From the NCBI RefSeq assembly GCF_028463845.1, contig NZ_CP116805.1, positions 2,418,001 to 2,482,000 on the forward strand: a stretch of DNA of 64,000 bases, written 5' to 3'. Numbering within the stretch: position 1 is the stretch's first letter; the number at the start of each line of letters is the position of its first letter. Positions 45,634 to 54,970 of the stretch are shown here, one piece after another. Both the position numbers and the translations under genes were made by a program. The notes beneath the pieces were generated by a model. It searched no databases and was not told the origin of the DNA. It saw only the letters and a list, made by a program, of their open reading frames with translations. The stretch is from Gimibacter soli (GTDB lineage: Bacteria; Pseudomonadota; Alphaproteobacteria; Sphingomonadales; Kordiimonadaceae).

Positions 45634-47172
45634 GTGGGATTGTTTTCGAGCAGGCGGCGAAAAACCGGTAACACCACACCGGAGTCCCCCGAACCCAAGA
45701 AAAATCAGGCACCCGGCCCCGATGCCCCTATTCCAGGGCTGCCGCCGCGGCGTACCCTCCTGCGCGATAATGACGTGCAGCAACCCGCGCCCCCAGCCGT
45801 TGCACCGCGCACCCCGGCGCCGCGCAGCAGCGGCATGCCTTTCCTTGATATGGGCCAGCAGGCCGCCAAAACCGGGACTGCCGCGGCGGAGCCCGCCGAT
45901 GCTGCAATCGACCGGGATATCCATAATATCCGCTTCCGCACGCTGGCATCTGACCGCCCCAACAAGAATGCGGTGGAGGACAGCCCGTTCGAGCGCGCCC
46001 GGCTTTTGCTGCGCGAAGTGTTCGCACCAAGCGCCCCGGTTCTCGACAAGAACCATTTCGCCGGCCGCACCAATGAACTTCGCCGCGCCATCTCGGCCAT
46101 CGAGAACGAGCGCATGCACCTGATCATCTACGGCAAGCGCGGCTGGGGCAAAACGAGCTTCACGAACACGCTGTGTATGATCGCGGAAGAAGCGGGATAC
46201 GCCGTTTGCCGCGCATCCTGCTCCAACGCCACGACGTTCGAAGGCATTTTCCGCGATTTCCTGCGCCAGATTCCGCTGCTGCATGACCGGACTTTCCTTG
46301 CCAGCCACGGCGCCGATCAGTCGCACCTCGGCTTCGACACACTTCTGCCGGAAGATGGCTTCTCGCCGAAGGAACTGACCGACGTGCTTTCGCGGCTCTC
46401 CACCACCCGCGTCATCTTCGTCTTTGACGAATTTGACCGCGCGGACGAGCACAAGCTGCGCCGGCAGATTGCCGACACGATCAAGAGCTTCTCGGACCGC
46501 TCCGTCCGCGCCACGCTGATCATCGTTGGCGTCGCCGATACGCTTGATGACCTGCTCGGTTTCCATGAATCGATCGAGCGGAACGTGACCGGCCTGCCGA
46601 TGCGGCTGCTGTCGTCCGGCGAATTCGAAGAACTGATCTCGATTGGCGAAACCGTTTCGGGCGTTTCCTTCCCGCTGGCAGTGCGGGACCGGATTTCGAA
46701 CCTGTCGCGGCAAATTCCCTATTTCACCCGGCTTCTGTGCCTGCACGCCGCCCAAAGCGCGCTTGAAGACCAGCGCTGGGAAGTGCGTAACGGCGATGTC
46801 GATTATGCGGTGGAGAAAGCCCTCGACGACACGGCAACGCTGATCGACCGCAACCATCGCCGCCTGATCGATGAAACGGAAACCGGCCCGGCCAAGGACT
46901 TCTTCCATTGTCTGGCCTCCGTTTCCACGAACGACGAAGGCGACTTCACAATGGATGCGCTGGTGACCGAATACGAGGCCACCACCAAGACGCATATCTC
47001 GAAGCTTTCGATTGGCAGCAAGCTTTCGCTGCTCGCGCGTCCCGGCATCGACTTCCTGTCGAAGCACGAAGACGACAACAAGATCAAATACCGGCTGCAT
47101 GACCCGATGACAGGCTTCTACCTGCGCCTCATCCAGGATCGCAACCAGACCGGCAAGATCAAGAAAAGCTGA
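45634..47172 (+). CDS. AAA+/STAND-type ATPase in the exosortase-EPS locus, 512 aa
   Basis: Residues about 1-110 are disordered and rich in Pro, Arg and Ala. The ATPase module begins FAGRTNELRRAISAIENERM. Walker A is IYGKRGWGKTSF (Lys173) and Walker B is VIFVFDEFDRA (Asp265-Glu266). A sensor-like TLIIVGVADTLDDLLGFHESIERN segment resembles Cdc6/Orc1-type or STAND modules. The C-terminal part has a helical segment and ends IKYRLHDPMTGFYLRLIQDRN, like a winged-helix domain. No transmembrane segment or signal peptide is seen. It starts at GTG 45634 with a GGCGGGAGAGA ribosome site. It differs from the GspA/ExeA-type ATPase known from XrtA loci, so the role is open; regulation or coupling of polymer machinery is possible. 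Confidence 0.75.
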   Translation: MGLFSSRRRKTGNTTPESPEPKKNQAPGPDAPIPGLPPRRTLLRDNDVQQPAPPAVAPRTPAPRSSGMPFLDMGQQAAKTGTAAAEPADAAIDRDIHNIRFRTLASDRPNKNAVEDSPFERARLLLREVFAPSAPVLDKNHFAGRTNELRRAISAIENERMHLIIYGKRGWGKTSFTNTLCMIAEEAGYAVCRASCSNATTFEGIFRDFLRQIPLLHDRTFLASHGADQSHLGFDTLLPEDGFSPKELTDVLSRLSTTRVIFVFDEFDRADEHKLRRQIADTIKSFSDRSVRATLIIVGVADTLDDLLGFHESIERNVTGLPMRLLSSGEFEELISIGETVSGVSFPLAVRDRISNLSRQIPYFTRLLCLHAAQSALEDQRWEVRNGDVDYAVEKALDDTATLIDRNHRRLIDETETGPAKDFFHCLASVSTNDEGDFTMDALVTEYEATTKTHISKLSIGSKLSLLARPGIDFLSKHEDDNKIKYRLHDPMTGFYLRLIQDRNQTGKIKKS

Positions 47173-47181
47173 AAATCAAAG

Positions 47182-47211
47182 AGCCCCCGTCAGGATTGAA
47201 CGGGGGCTTTT
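47182..47211 (+). terminator. Terminator after the ATPase gene
   Basis: A 9-bp stem AGCCCCCGT/ACGGGGGCT with a nine-base loop and TTTT at the end lies 10 bp past the ATPase stop. It also spans the last codons of the convergent glycosyltransferase gene. Confidence 0.8.
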
Positions 47212-48197
47212 CCTTCGAGGAACCCTTCAATGAAACGGGCATAGGCGTTGGGGTCGATCTCGACCGACTTGCCCTTGCCTGCACGCGCGGCCTTGATCGC
47301 CTCCCGGAGGCTGTCCACGTCGCGGGCCTCAAACACCAACCCCTGATCACGGAAGGCGCCGACCAGCTCGAACTGGTGGTCGTCATAATGCTCGCCCATG
47401 TCATGGCGGCGCGGCATGGCAATGACCGCGCACCCGGCGCGGATCGCACCGAGCATCGAGCCTGACCCGCCATGGACGATGGCAATAGCGCTTTCCTTCA
47501 GGTGACGGTCCATTGCATCCTGCGGCAAGGTCTTGTGGACCTCGATCCCCTCGGGCGCGATATCGCTTTCCCCCGTTTGCGCCACCACCGTTTCCGTGAT
47601 CACGCCTTCCTGCATCAGCTGGTGCACCGAACTGATCATCCGGTCGAACGGCAGCACGGTGCCCACGGTCGCGAAAAGCTTGTGCGCTTTCTCATGCGCC
47701 GGCGCCTCGGACTGGCAGAAAGGATTGCAGTAAACAGCTTTCGGATGCTGCGAAACGAGCCCCGGCCACTGCACAAGATAAAGATCCGCGAAACGGGCCG
47801 AAAGCTTGCCGAACATGGAGATGCTTTCAACGCGGGCAATCGATTCGATATAAATCACCTTACGGCGGGTCATCCAGGCCAGCACCAGCGTGAAGAAAGC
47901 GGCACCTGCCCCTGTGCTGATCACCACGTCAGGGCGCATCACGATGAAATGCCAGATCGACGCGAAGAAGTTGCTGATGCCTGCCCAGGCGAACTTGAGG
48001 AAACCGTCGGTTTCACGCTGGCCGAAGGCAAAGTGCGGCACAAAGCGGGCCGGATGGTCGCTTGCGAGACTAAGCCCCAAGGGCGTCGCTTCCGTCAGGA
48101 AATAATAGTCATGCTTGCGGGCAAACGGGAGCATCTGCACCAGCTGACGGAGATGACCACCGCCAGAGGCAGCAAGGCACACGCGCAATTTCTTCAT
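47190..48197 (-). CDS. Fused Alg14-Alg13-like glycosyltransferase (PssD/PssE type)
   Basis: A 335-residue protein joining two modules that are usually separate. The N-terminal half (about 1-160) is Alg14/PssD-like: VCLAASGGGHLRQLVQML, then HFIVMRPDVVISTGAGAAFFTLVLAWM and KVIYIESIARVESISMFGK. The C-terminal half (about 165-335) is Alg13/PssE-like GT28: HKLFATVGTVLPFDRMISSVHQLM and ESAIAIVHGGSGSMLGAIRAGCAVIAMPRRHDMGEHYDDHQFELV. Together such pairs transfer glucuronic acid or other sugar to a lipid-linked acceptor at the membrane. The fusion makes a bifunctional, stoichiometric enzyme. It lies 21 bp downstream of the small accessory gene on the same strand. Confidence 0.9.
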   Translation of the reverse strand: MKKLRVCLAASGGGHLRQLVQMLPFARKHDYYFLTEATPLGLSLASDHPARFVPHFAFGQRETDGFLKFAWAGISNFFASIWHFIVMRPDVVISTGAGAAFFTLVLAWMTRRKVIYIESIARVESISMFGKLSARFADLYLVQWPGLVSQHPKAVYCNPFCQSEAPAHEKAHKLFATVGTVLPFDRMISSVHQLMQEGVITETVVAQTGESDIAPEGIEVHKTLPQDAMDRHLKESAIAIVHGGSGSMLGAIRAGCAVIAMPRRHDMGEHYDDHQFELVGAFRDQGLVFEARDVDSLREAIKAARAGKGKSVEIDPNAYARFIEGFLEGKAPVQS

Positions 48198-48218
48198 AAG
48201 AACAGGTCCGCTTGAAAA

Positions 48219-48473
48219 TCAGCTGTCGTCGCGCTCGTCAGGCACGCCCTGACGCCGCAGGATGAACAGGAAAACATAGCCAAGGGTCGCTGCGATCATG
48301 ATCCATGCGATGAAATCAAAACCCTTGTTGCCGAAATAGTTGGCGAAGGCGCAGCCCAGCGCGGGCCAGATATAGGCCGCGATATTCTGGTCCTCGCGCC
48401 GCGAGAACTGGAAAAACATGCCAACGATTGCCACAAAAATGGCCACCGTCACAAAATCAAAGATCGTACTCAT
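48219..48473 (-). CDS. Small exosortase-locus accessory membrane protein (XrtV accessory-like), 84 aa
   Basis: An 84-residue protein with three hydrophobic helices (about 5-24, 32-48, 52-73) and a charged tail. It begins MSTIFDFVTVAIFVAIVGMFF and contains ALGCAFANYFGNKGFDFIAW. This resembles small multi-pass accessory proteins annotated beside alphaproteobacterial V-type exosortases. That resemblance is from memory and unverified. I selected ATG 48473 because GGGCGAGGG lies upstream; the longer frame upstream has no ribosome site. It begins the short minus-strand pair with the Alg14-Alg13 fusion. No function is known. Confidence 0.65.
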   Translation of the reverse strand: MSTIFDFVTVAIFVAIVGMFFQFSRREDQNIAAYIWPALGCAFANYFGNKGFDFIAWIMIAATLGYVFLFILRRQGVPDERDDS

Positions 48474-48649
48474 ATAGCCCTCGCCCCCATTCTTTTCGTC
48501 ACCACTTCGGTTCGTGAAATATACAAGCCCAGCCGCCGGTTGCAAGCTGACAAGTCACAGATCGAAGTCTTCCTTGATAGAGTTGCCGCATGCCCTTAAC
48601 GTGCAGCTTCATTGCAACGTCTCTATTTCGGGGGCCTTCTGGATAGCCT

Positions 48650-49501
48650 ATGACCACCGTACCTGCCGCGTCCGTGATCATTCCTGCCTATAATGAATCA
48701 AAGGCCCTGAAGCGCCTGCTGCCCCGGCTGCACGACGCCTCTCCCGATGCCCGCTTCGATGTGATCGTGGTCTGCAACGGTTGCCATGACGACAGTTTCG
48801 ATGTGGCAGCGCGCTTTGGTGACAATATCCGGGTAATCAACCAGGTAGAAGGGTCGAAGACAAAGGCGCTGAATGCCGGCGACGAAATCGCCAAGGCCTT
48901 TCCCCGCATCTATCTGGATGCCGACAGCGAAGTAACACCCGGTGATCTGGCCGCGGTCTGCAAAACGCTGGAGGAGCCGGGGGTCATGGCTGTCGGCGCC
49001 GTCGCCAATTTCGATGCAAGCGGCGCAAGCTGGGCCGTTGCAGCTTACTACAAGGCCTGGTCCCTGCTCCCGTTTGGGCGCAATCCATCCAGCATCGGCG
49101 GCTCCGGCATCTATGCCCTCAGCCGCGAAGGCCGTGCCCGTTTTGATGCCTTCCCCGATGTGATTGCCGACGACGGTTTCATCAACCATCTGTTCACTGC
49201 AGCCGAGAAAGCACGTTGCACAGACTGCGTGGTGCGGATTACGCCGCCGCGCACATGGTGGTCGCTCGTGAAGATCAAGTCGCGGGTATTTCGCGGCAAC
49301 CGGCAACTGCAGGCAATGGGCATTCATCCACCTGCCGAATCCAACAAGACCGGCTCGGGCATCCTTTCCCTGATCCTTTCTCCGCGCACCTTGGTGCCGG
49401 CCATTGTCTATGCCGTCACGCAAGTGGCGGCGCGACTATACGCGCACCTGATCCAGCCCCTCACCCGGCAACGCTGGCAACGTGACGAAACGACCCGCTG
49501 A
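48650..49501 (+). CDS. Family 2 glycosyltransferase
   Basis: A 283-residue GT-A fold enzyme. It shows the GT2 start ASVIIPAYNESKALKRLLPRL, then DVIVVCNGCHDDSFDVAA and the metal-binding DADSEV (DxD equivalent, about residue 93). The C-terminal DDGFINHLFTAAEKARC region is the acceptor/ED-like segment. A hydrophobic LSLILSPRTLVPAIVYAVTQVAARLYAHLI stretch near the end suggests membrane association. The donor sugar is not predictable. It runs in the same direction as the phosphoglycosyl transferase gene 146 bp later. Confidence 0.88.
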   Translation: MTTVPAASVIIPAYNESKALKRLLPRLHDASPDARFDVIVVCNGCHDDSFDVAARFGDNIRVINQVEGSKTKALNAGDEIAKAFPRIYLDADSEVTPGDLAAVCKTLEEPGVMAVGAVANFDASGASWAVAAYYKAWSLLPFGRNPSSIGGSGIYALSREGRARFDAFPDVIADDGFINHLFTAAEKARCTDCVVRITPPRTWWSLVKIKSRVFRGNRQLQAMGIHPPAESNKTGSGILSLILSPRTLVPAIVYAVTQVAARLYAHLIQPLTRQRWQRDETTR

Positions 49502-49647
49502 AGGCCTTCATGGACTGCAACGTTGCCGCAACCTATTGATGGTTGAATTCTTTCTCGCACAGAAACAGGTCTTGAGCTTCTATGGCGCCTAAACTAGTTT
49601 CCGTTTATAAAGCTTAACCATATCGGCTTTCGGGGGGATGCATTGCT

Positions 49648-51180
49648 GTGACGGAAACGTCGGAAATCGGCAAGAAAAGCGGCGTTGAGCCGGGCCAGCA
49701 GGCCCCTGGCAACACTGACCATGACCCGCATGCCGTGGATAAACTTCTGGAACTGACCGATCTTTCTGCGGGGCGCCCGGTGCCGCCGTCGATGATCGAG
49801 TATATTCTGCGGGTGTCGGATGTCCTTTCGATCCTGATTGCCGGGATCATTGTATTTGCCGCTGTCCTTGCCAATCCGACCGCTGACCTCGCATTGTTCT
49901 ACACGAATATCGTCGTGCTGGGCGCCATCCTCGCGAGCATGACCATCTATTCGGTCGGTGGCTATGATGCCGACTGTTTCTTCAACCTGATCACATCGTT
50001 CCGGCGGGCGAGTTTTGGCTGGGCCTTGACCATCGCGGCACTTCTGGTTGTCGGATTTGCCTTCAAATCGACCGGTAATGTCTCGCGTATCTGGGCTTCT
50101 GCCTGGGCGATCGGTGCGCTCACCACCCTTGGCGTGACACGCGCCGTGATCTGGGGGCTGATGGTCAACATGCGCAGCCGCAAGCGGTTCGACAGCCGCG
50201 TCGCGATTGTCGGGGCCAGTGAACAAGGCCAGCGCCTTTACCGGTTTGTGCGCGACAGCAAGTGGCTGACCATGCGTGTTATAGCCTTCTGTGACGACCG
50301 GGTCAGCCGCGTGCCCGACGAACTGGACCAAATTCCAGTGCTCCCCGGCCTTGATTCCCTTGTGGAACTGATCCGCCGCAACGCCATCGATCAGGTTCTT
50401 GTTGCCCTGCCCTGGTCCGCGACCGAGCGACTTCGCGAAGTGATCGACCGGATCACGGAAACCCCGATCAAGGTACGCCTTGCGCCCGATATGGCGCTTT
50501 TCGATTTCAGCAACCGGACTTTCTCGTCGCTTGGTGGCCTGCCGGTGCTGGACCTGTATGACCGGCCAATTTCCGGCACCAGCTGGATCCAGAAATGGCT
50601 GGAGGACAAGATCCTTGCAAGCCTGATCATCCTCCTCGTGTCACCGGTGTTGATCGCCTGCGCCATTGCAATCAAACTGGATAGTCAGGGTCCGGTCTTC
50701 TTCCGGCAGAACCGCGAAGGCTTCAACAACCAGACCTTCCGCATCTGGAAATTCCGCACCATGCGGCCTGAAAGCTGCGAGGGCGACAATATCCGCCAGG
50801 CCACCAAGAATGACGACCGCATCACCAAGGTTGGCGCCTTCCTGCGCCGCACCAGCCTTGACGAACTGCCGCAGCTGTTCAATGTGATCACCGGTGACAT
50901 GTCGCTTGTTGGCCCGCGTCCCCACGCCAAATCGACCCGCGCAGCCGGTGTCCGCTTTGACGACGCCGTGAAGCGGTATGCGGCCCGCCACCGGGTGAAG
51001 CCCGGCATTACCGGCTGGGCGCAGGTGCATGGCTGGCGCGGCGAAACCGATACGATCGAGAAGCTGGAAGCACGTCTCCGGCACGATCTCTATTATATCG
51101 ATAACTGGTCGCTGGGGCTTGATCTCTATATCCTCATCCGGACCGGCCTTGTCGTGCTCGGGCAGAAAGAGGCCTATTGA
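49648..51180 (+). CDS. Undecaprenyl-phosphate glucose phosphotransferase (WcaJ/EpsB-like)
   Basis: A 510-residue polyprenyl-phosphate hexose-1-phosphate transferase, the initiating enzyme of repeat-unit assembly. The N-terminal part has about four transmembrane helices (to about residue 180) and a CoA-binding-like middle (RVAIVGASEQGQRLYRFVRDS). A final helix precedes the catalytic bac_transf domain: DSQGPVFFRQNREGFNNQTFRIWKFRTMR, RRTSLDELPQLFNVITGDMSLVGPRPHA, then KPGITGWAQVHGWRGET. The full five-helix layout is that of long WcaJ-type enzymes. It starts at GTG 49648. The next gene begins immediately after its stop. Confidence 0.92.
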   Translation: MTETSEIGKKSGVEPGQQAPGNTDHDPHAVDKLLELTDLSAGRPVPPSMIEYILRVSDVLSILIAGIIVFAAVLANPTADLALFYTNIVVLGAILASMTIYSVGGYDADCFFNLITSFRRASFGWALTIAALLVVGFAFKSTGNVSRIWASAWAIGALTTLGVTRAVIWGLMVNMRSRKRFDSRVAIVGASEQGQRLYRFVRDSKWLTMRVIAFCDDRVSRVPDELDQIPVLPGLDSLVELIRRNAIDQVLVALPWSATERLREVIDRITETPIKVRLAPDMALFDFSNRTFSSLGGLPVLDLYDRPISGTSWIQKWLEDKILASLIILLVSPVLIACAIAIKLDSQGPVFFRQNREGFNNQTFRIWKFRTMRPESCEGDNIRQATKNDDRITKVGAFLRRTSLDELPQLFNVITGDMSLVGPRPHAKSTRAAGVRFDDAVKRYAARHRVKPGITGWAQVHGWRGETDTIEKLEARLRHDLYYIDNWSLGLDLYILIRTGLVVLGQKEAY

Positions 51181-52260
51181 ATGAGGCCTGCCGACATGGC
51201 TTCCAGCCATTCCCATCAGCACACTGCCCAGTTGCAGCAAGCGCCGACGCGTTTGGCTGAACCAACGCTTGCCATTATCATCGTCAACTGGAACGGCTGG
51301 CGTGACGTTGTTGAATGCCTTGAAAGTATCTTCAACAACAAAGATCGCCGTTTCCGCGTTGTCGTTTGCGACAATGCCTCAAGTGACGGCTCCATCGGGC
51401 ATTTCATTGATTGGGCAGCGGGCCTCGCGCCGGTGACCGCCGCCGGTGCCCTTGCGCATCTATCGACCCCCAATACGCCGAAGCCTTTACGCACGGCGCT
51501 CATCGGCCCGGACGCGCCCCTGCCCTCGGCAGACGATGCCGATCTCTTCATCATCGACACGGGTGCCAACCTTGGCTTTGCCGGCGGCAACAATGTGGGG
51601 CTGAAGATTGCTGCCAACTGGGCCGGTTGCCGTCATTTCTGGCTTCTCAACCCCGATACAGTGATTGAGCCTGATGCGATTTCAGTCCTTATTGACCGGA
51701 TGGACGAGGCCGACAAGCCGGGCATGGTCGGCACGGACCTGCGCTTCTATCACACACCGGAAGTGATCCAGGCCTATAACGGCTCGCGCTACAACAAATG
51801 GACCGGCACCAGCCGGGGCCATTTCAATTTCCACACGGGCACACCGACCGTAGCCCGGGCGGAAATCGAAGAGGCAACCGACTTTGTATCCGGCGCCTCG
51901 CTCGCTATTTCCAAAGCCTGCTACAATGATATCGGGCCAATGAACGAAGCCTATTTCCTCTATTTTGAGGAAATCGAGTGGGCACTCAAGGCAAAGAAGC
52001 GGCATCATATTGGCTATGCGCAAGGTGCGCTTGCCTACCACAAGGAAGGGACCGCGGCAGGATCGAGCTCAAACAAGGGGGGGCGCAGCCTCGCATCTGA
52101 ACGATTTCTCTTGCGTAGCAAGCTGATGTTCACCCGCGAACAATTCCCCTGGGCGCTTCCAGCCGTCTATGCCTTTACCTTGATGCAAATTCTCGTCAGG
52201 ATTCGACGGGGGCATTTCGACAAGGCAGGCATGATGTTTAAACTATTGATGGGCCGGTGA
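51181..52260 (+). CDS. Family 2 glycosyltransferase (rhamnosyltransferase-like)
   Basis: A 359-residue GT2 enzyme. It starts LAIIIVNWNGWRDVVECLESIF (about residue 32), followed by RVVVCDNASSDGSIGHF and NLGFAGGNNVGLKIA. The HFWLLNPDTVIEPDAI motif (NPD replaces DxD) is typical of the RfbF/rhamnosyl group. An extra insertion between about residues 78 and 120 (SIDWAAGLAPVTAAGALAH to LPSADDADLFIID) is not usual. FLYFEEIEWALKAKKRHHIGYAQGALAYHKEG forms the C-terminal acceptor side. ATG 51181 directly follows the preceding TGA. Its stop codon overlaps the polymerase start. Confidence 0.88.
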   Translation: MRPADMASSHSHQHTAQLQQAPTRLAEPTLAIIIVNWNGWRDVVECLESIFNNKDRRFRVVVCDNASSDGSIGHFIDWAAGLAPVTAAGALAHLSTPNTPKPLRTALIGPDAPLPSADDADLFIIDTGANLGFAGGNNVGLKIAANWAGCRHFWLLNPDTVIEPDAISVLIDRMDEADKPGMVGTDLRFYHTPEVIQAYNGSRYNKWTGTSRGHFNFHTGTPTVARAEIEEATDFVSGASLAISKACYNDIGPMNEAYFLYFEEIEWALKAKKRHHIGYAQGALAYHKEGTAAGSSSNKGGRSLASERFLLRSKLMFTREQFPWALPAVYAFTLMQILVRIRRGHFDKAGMMFKLLMGR

Positions 52261-53891
52261 TGAATTTCCTGCGCGCACTTTATACACGCCTTCTCGTGCA
52301 ATACCGGCTGTACCGGCTGAAGATGCCGGCAACGCGGCCCTATATGCGCTATTCGCAAGGATCGCGCTTCATCAACCGCGCCATTCTTTACCTCAGCTTC
52401 TTTGTCGTCGCTATAATCGGATCGTTCCTGTACGGCTACACCGCCATCTACGGCAACCCGCAGCCCATGATACAATCCATGGGCATTCCCGTCGTTGTCC
52501 TTGCCCTCATATGCATCTGGGCCCTGCCAGAGCGGGCCTCGTGGGGGGAAAAAGCCCTCTACCCGCTTCTGGTTGCCTATTTCTTCTTCGCCCTTGTCTG
52601 GGCCCAGTATGTTTCGATCATCAAGGTGCCAGGCAACCCATGGCTGAGCCCACAGCGCGTTCTTCTGTATGTGATCTCGGGAATCGCCCTAATCTCCTTC
52701 TCCGTTTCGCGCGAGATGAAGGGGCTAATCAAGGAACGATTCCAGGCCCACAAGCCGATTTTCATCTGCCTGATCGTGCTCATTGCGATCGAGATTATGA
52801 GCCTGGGCCTGACTTCCAACATGCGCCTCTCGGTCAGCTATATTATCCGCGAGACGATGCTGATCACCATCCCGTTCCTCCTTTGCGCCGCTCTCTTCCA
52901 AGACGCCGCCCGGGTGCGTCTGTTCATTGCTATCTCCATGGTCAGCATCGTGATCCTTGTTGCCTTCGCCTACCAAGAATCGCGCCTCAACCAGCCCGTC
53001 TGGGCAGTCTATATCCCGCACTGGTGGTTTGACACTTCGGACGAGACCATCCAGCGCCTCCTAAGCGGACGATCGCGGTACGACCGTTTCCGGGCGAAAT
53101 CCTCGTCCCTGACGTCACTCGAATTCGCTGAATTGATGGCAATACTCTTTCCATTCTGCCTATATTATCTGATGGAGCGGCGCCGCATGCTTCTGCGGGG
53201 GATTGGCGCCGTCATGACAATCATATGCCTGATTGGTATATATTTTTCGGGCTCCCGACTGGGTTTTGTCGGAGCCATCGCCGCCTTCGCGACATATCTT
53301 TTCCTCTTTGGTCTCAGGTACTGGCGTACTCATAGAAAAAGCTTGATAGGCCCGGCGCTTATCGCGTTCTACCCTGCAGCCATGACAACCCTTATGGTGG
53401 GGATCGCGATCAGCCCTCGCCTGAGCGCCATGGTGATCGGGGGCAGTTCAACGGATGCAAGTACACAGGCACGCTTCGACCAATGGCAAATGGGCCTGCC
53501 GATGATCATGAAAAACCCCTTCATCGGTTATGGGTATGCAAACGGCGCCTACAAACTTGGGTTCGTCAACCCCGGGGGGGAACTGACTATCGACACATTT
53601 TACCTGTCAATATTGTTGGAAACTGGGGTGCCCGGTACTCTCGCTTTTTTCTTTTTCCATGCGATTGCAGCATGGGTATCTGCCAAAGCTTATCTAAACT
53701 CGACAGACACTGAAGGCAAAGACGGCACGCGCATTGGGGCAGCAATTGCTTGTGCTATGGTCGGCTTTCTGATTGTGAAACTTGTACTTTCCCAAAGAAC
53801 CAATCACACGTTCTTGGCGATACTCGTAGGATTCGCCGTCGCATTGTATAGAAACAATAAAACCGCCTTGAAGCAACACAGCGATGCCTAA
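52260..53891 (+). CDS. Wzy/WaaL-like O-antigen ligase-family polymerase
   Basis: A 543-residue polytopic inner-membrane protein with about 12 hydrophobic helices. The O-antigen ligase family region is GIYFSGSRLGFVGAIAAFATYLFLFGLRYWRT (about residues 320-350). NPFIGYGYANGAYKLGFVNPGG follows, then TIDTFYLSILLETGVPGTLAFFFFHAI. It likely polymerises lipid-linked repeat units in the periplasm. Base composition is lower in GC than flanking genes in its distal half (about 53.1-53.9 kb), which is common for polymerase genes and hints at acquisition. The ATG overlaps the previous stop by one base; a GTG one codon earlier is the alternative. Confidence 0.82.
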   Translation: MNFLRALYTRLLVQYRLYRLKMPATRPYMRYSQGSRFINRAILYLSFFVVAIIGSFLYGYTAIYGNPQPMIQSMGIPVVVLALICIWALPERASWGEKALYPLLVAYFFFALVWAQYVSIIKVPGNPWLSPQRVLLYVISGIALISFSVSREMKGLIKERFQAHKPIFICLIVLIAIEIMSLGLTSNMRLSVSYIIRETMLITIPFLLCAALFQDAARVRLFIAISMVSIVILVAFAYQESRLNQPVWAVYIPHWWFDTSDETIQRLLSGRSRYDRFRAKSSSLTSLEFAELMAILFPFCLYYLMERRRMLLRGIGAVMTIICLIGIYFSGSRLGFVGAIAAFATYLFLFGLRYWRTHRKSLIGPALIAFYPAAMTTLMVGIAISPRLSAMVIGGSSTDASTQARFDQWQMGLPMIMKNPFIGYGYANGAYKLGFVNPGGELTIDTFYLSILLETGVPGTLAFFFFHAIAAWVSAKAYLNSTDTEGKDGTRIGAAIACAMVGFLIVKLVLSQRTNHTFLAILVGFAVALYRNNKTALKQHSDA

Positions 53892-54954
53892 TACAGTCCT
53901 TTCACCCCAACGCCAATATTATTTCGATGCCCTCAGGGGCTCGATGATGCTGTTTGGCGTTTTTGTTCATGCGAGCCTTGCGGATCAGCGCTCCGGGGAG
54001 CTTGAGTGGATCAGGTTTTTGTCAGGCACCTTCCGCATGGCCTGTTTCTTCATGATTTCCGGGTATTTCTCAGCGATGGTCTATGGCAAGCAGCCGGGGT
54101 TGCCATTTGTGCGGCAGCGACTGGTGCTGATGCTGGTGCCGGCATTCTTTGCCATCTTCGTGCTGAATCCGCCGGCGATTAACTGGATGTATGAATTCTG
54201 GGGAGCGGGAGATCCGGACGCGGAAATTCGCGTCAACTGGCATGTGCACGTCTGGTTCCTGCTTTCGCTCGCGCTTTACACGCTGATCGTGCCGCTTCTG
54301 GCCATGGGGTTGACCGAGAAGATCTTCGCATTCGCACAGCGCCTGTGCCGGCCATTGCCGGCCCTGCCTGTGACCATCGCGCTTTGTGCCGGTGCTATGG
54401 TGCTGGTTTACGCATGGTCGGTCAGCTGGGAGCGCCTGCCATACGGTGAAGCCTACCAATTCCTGATCCGCTCGACACTTTTTTACCTGCCCTTCTTCAT
54501 CTTCGGTTTTCTGATGTTCTCGGATGACGGGCTGCGCGCGTTCGCACACCGTTTTGACTGGCCGACGCTGGCAATTGCGCTCCTTGGCATGGCTGCCTGC
54601 GCCTATTTCAAATATTGGGCTGTGCCGGTCACTCCCGCAGAAAAGATCGCCAAGTTCGGCGCCCAATATATAACGGGCTTCAGCCTGAGTTTCCTGATCC
54701 TTGGCGCTGGGCGGCGCTGGGTGCAGGGCGGCTGGTATGCCAGCTATTGCGCCAAAAGCTCCTACACCATCTATCTGGTGCATTATTTCCTGATCTCGCT
54801 CATTTTCCACACCTTCGGCGCCGATACGCTACCGGCTGAATTGCTTTTCCTTCTGGCTGCCTTCACAGCCGTCGCCACGGGATCGGTTATCCAGTACCAC
54901 CTTGTCGAGCGCTCGAACATTGCCCGCTTTCTGTTGAATGGCCGGTACCGCTGA
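53884..54954 (+). CDS. Acyltransferase-3-like membrane protein (OpgC/OafA type)
   Basis: A 356-residue membrane protein with about 10 helices. The N-terminal YYFDALRGSMMLFGVFVHASLAD matches the acyltransferase family 3 core (R/K and H of the DxLRG...H pattern). FRMACFFMISGYFSAMVYG follows, then VHVWFLLSLALYTLIV and SYTIYLVHYFLISL near the end. It would transfer acyl (often acetyl or succinyl) groups to polysaccharide precursors. Its start overlaps the polymerase gene by eight bases and its end lies 16 bp before the next start, which supports a tight operon. Confidence 0.85.
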   Translation: MPNTVLSPQRQYYFDALRGSMMLFGVFVHASLADQRSGELEWIRFLSGTFRMACFFMISGYFSAMVYGKQPGLPFVRQRLVLMLVPAFFAIFVLNPPAINWMYEFWGAGDPDAEIRVNWHVHVWFLLSLALYTLIVPLLAMGLTEKIFAFAQRLCRPLPALPVTIALCAGAMVLVYAWSVSWERLPYGEAYQFLIRSTLFYLPFFIFGFLMFSDDGLRAFAHRFDWPTLAIALLGMAACAYFKYWAVPVTPAEKIAKFGAQYITGFSLSFLILGAGRRWVQGGWYASYCAKSSYTIYLVHYFLISLIFHTFGADTLPAELLFLLAAFTAVATGSVIQYHLVERSNIARFLLNGRYR

Positions 54955-54970
54955 AAGGAGGCTGACGAGA

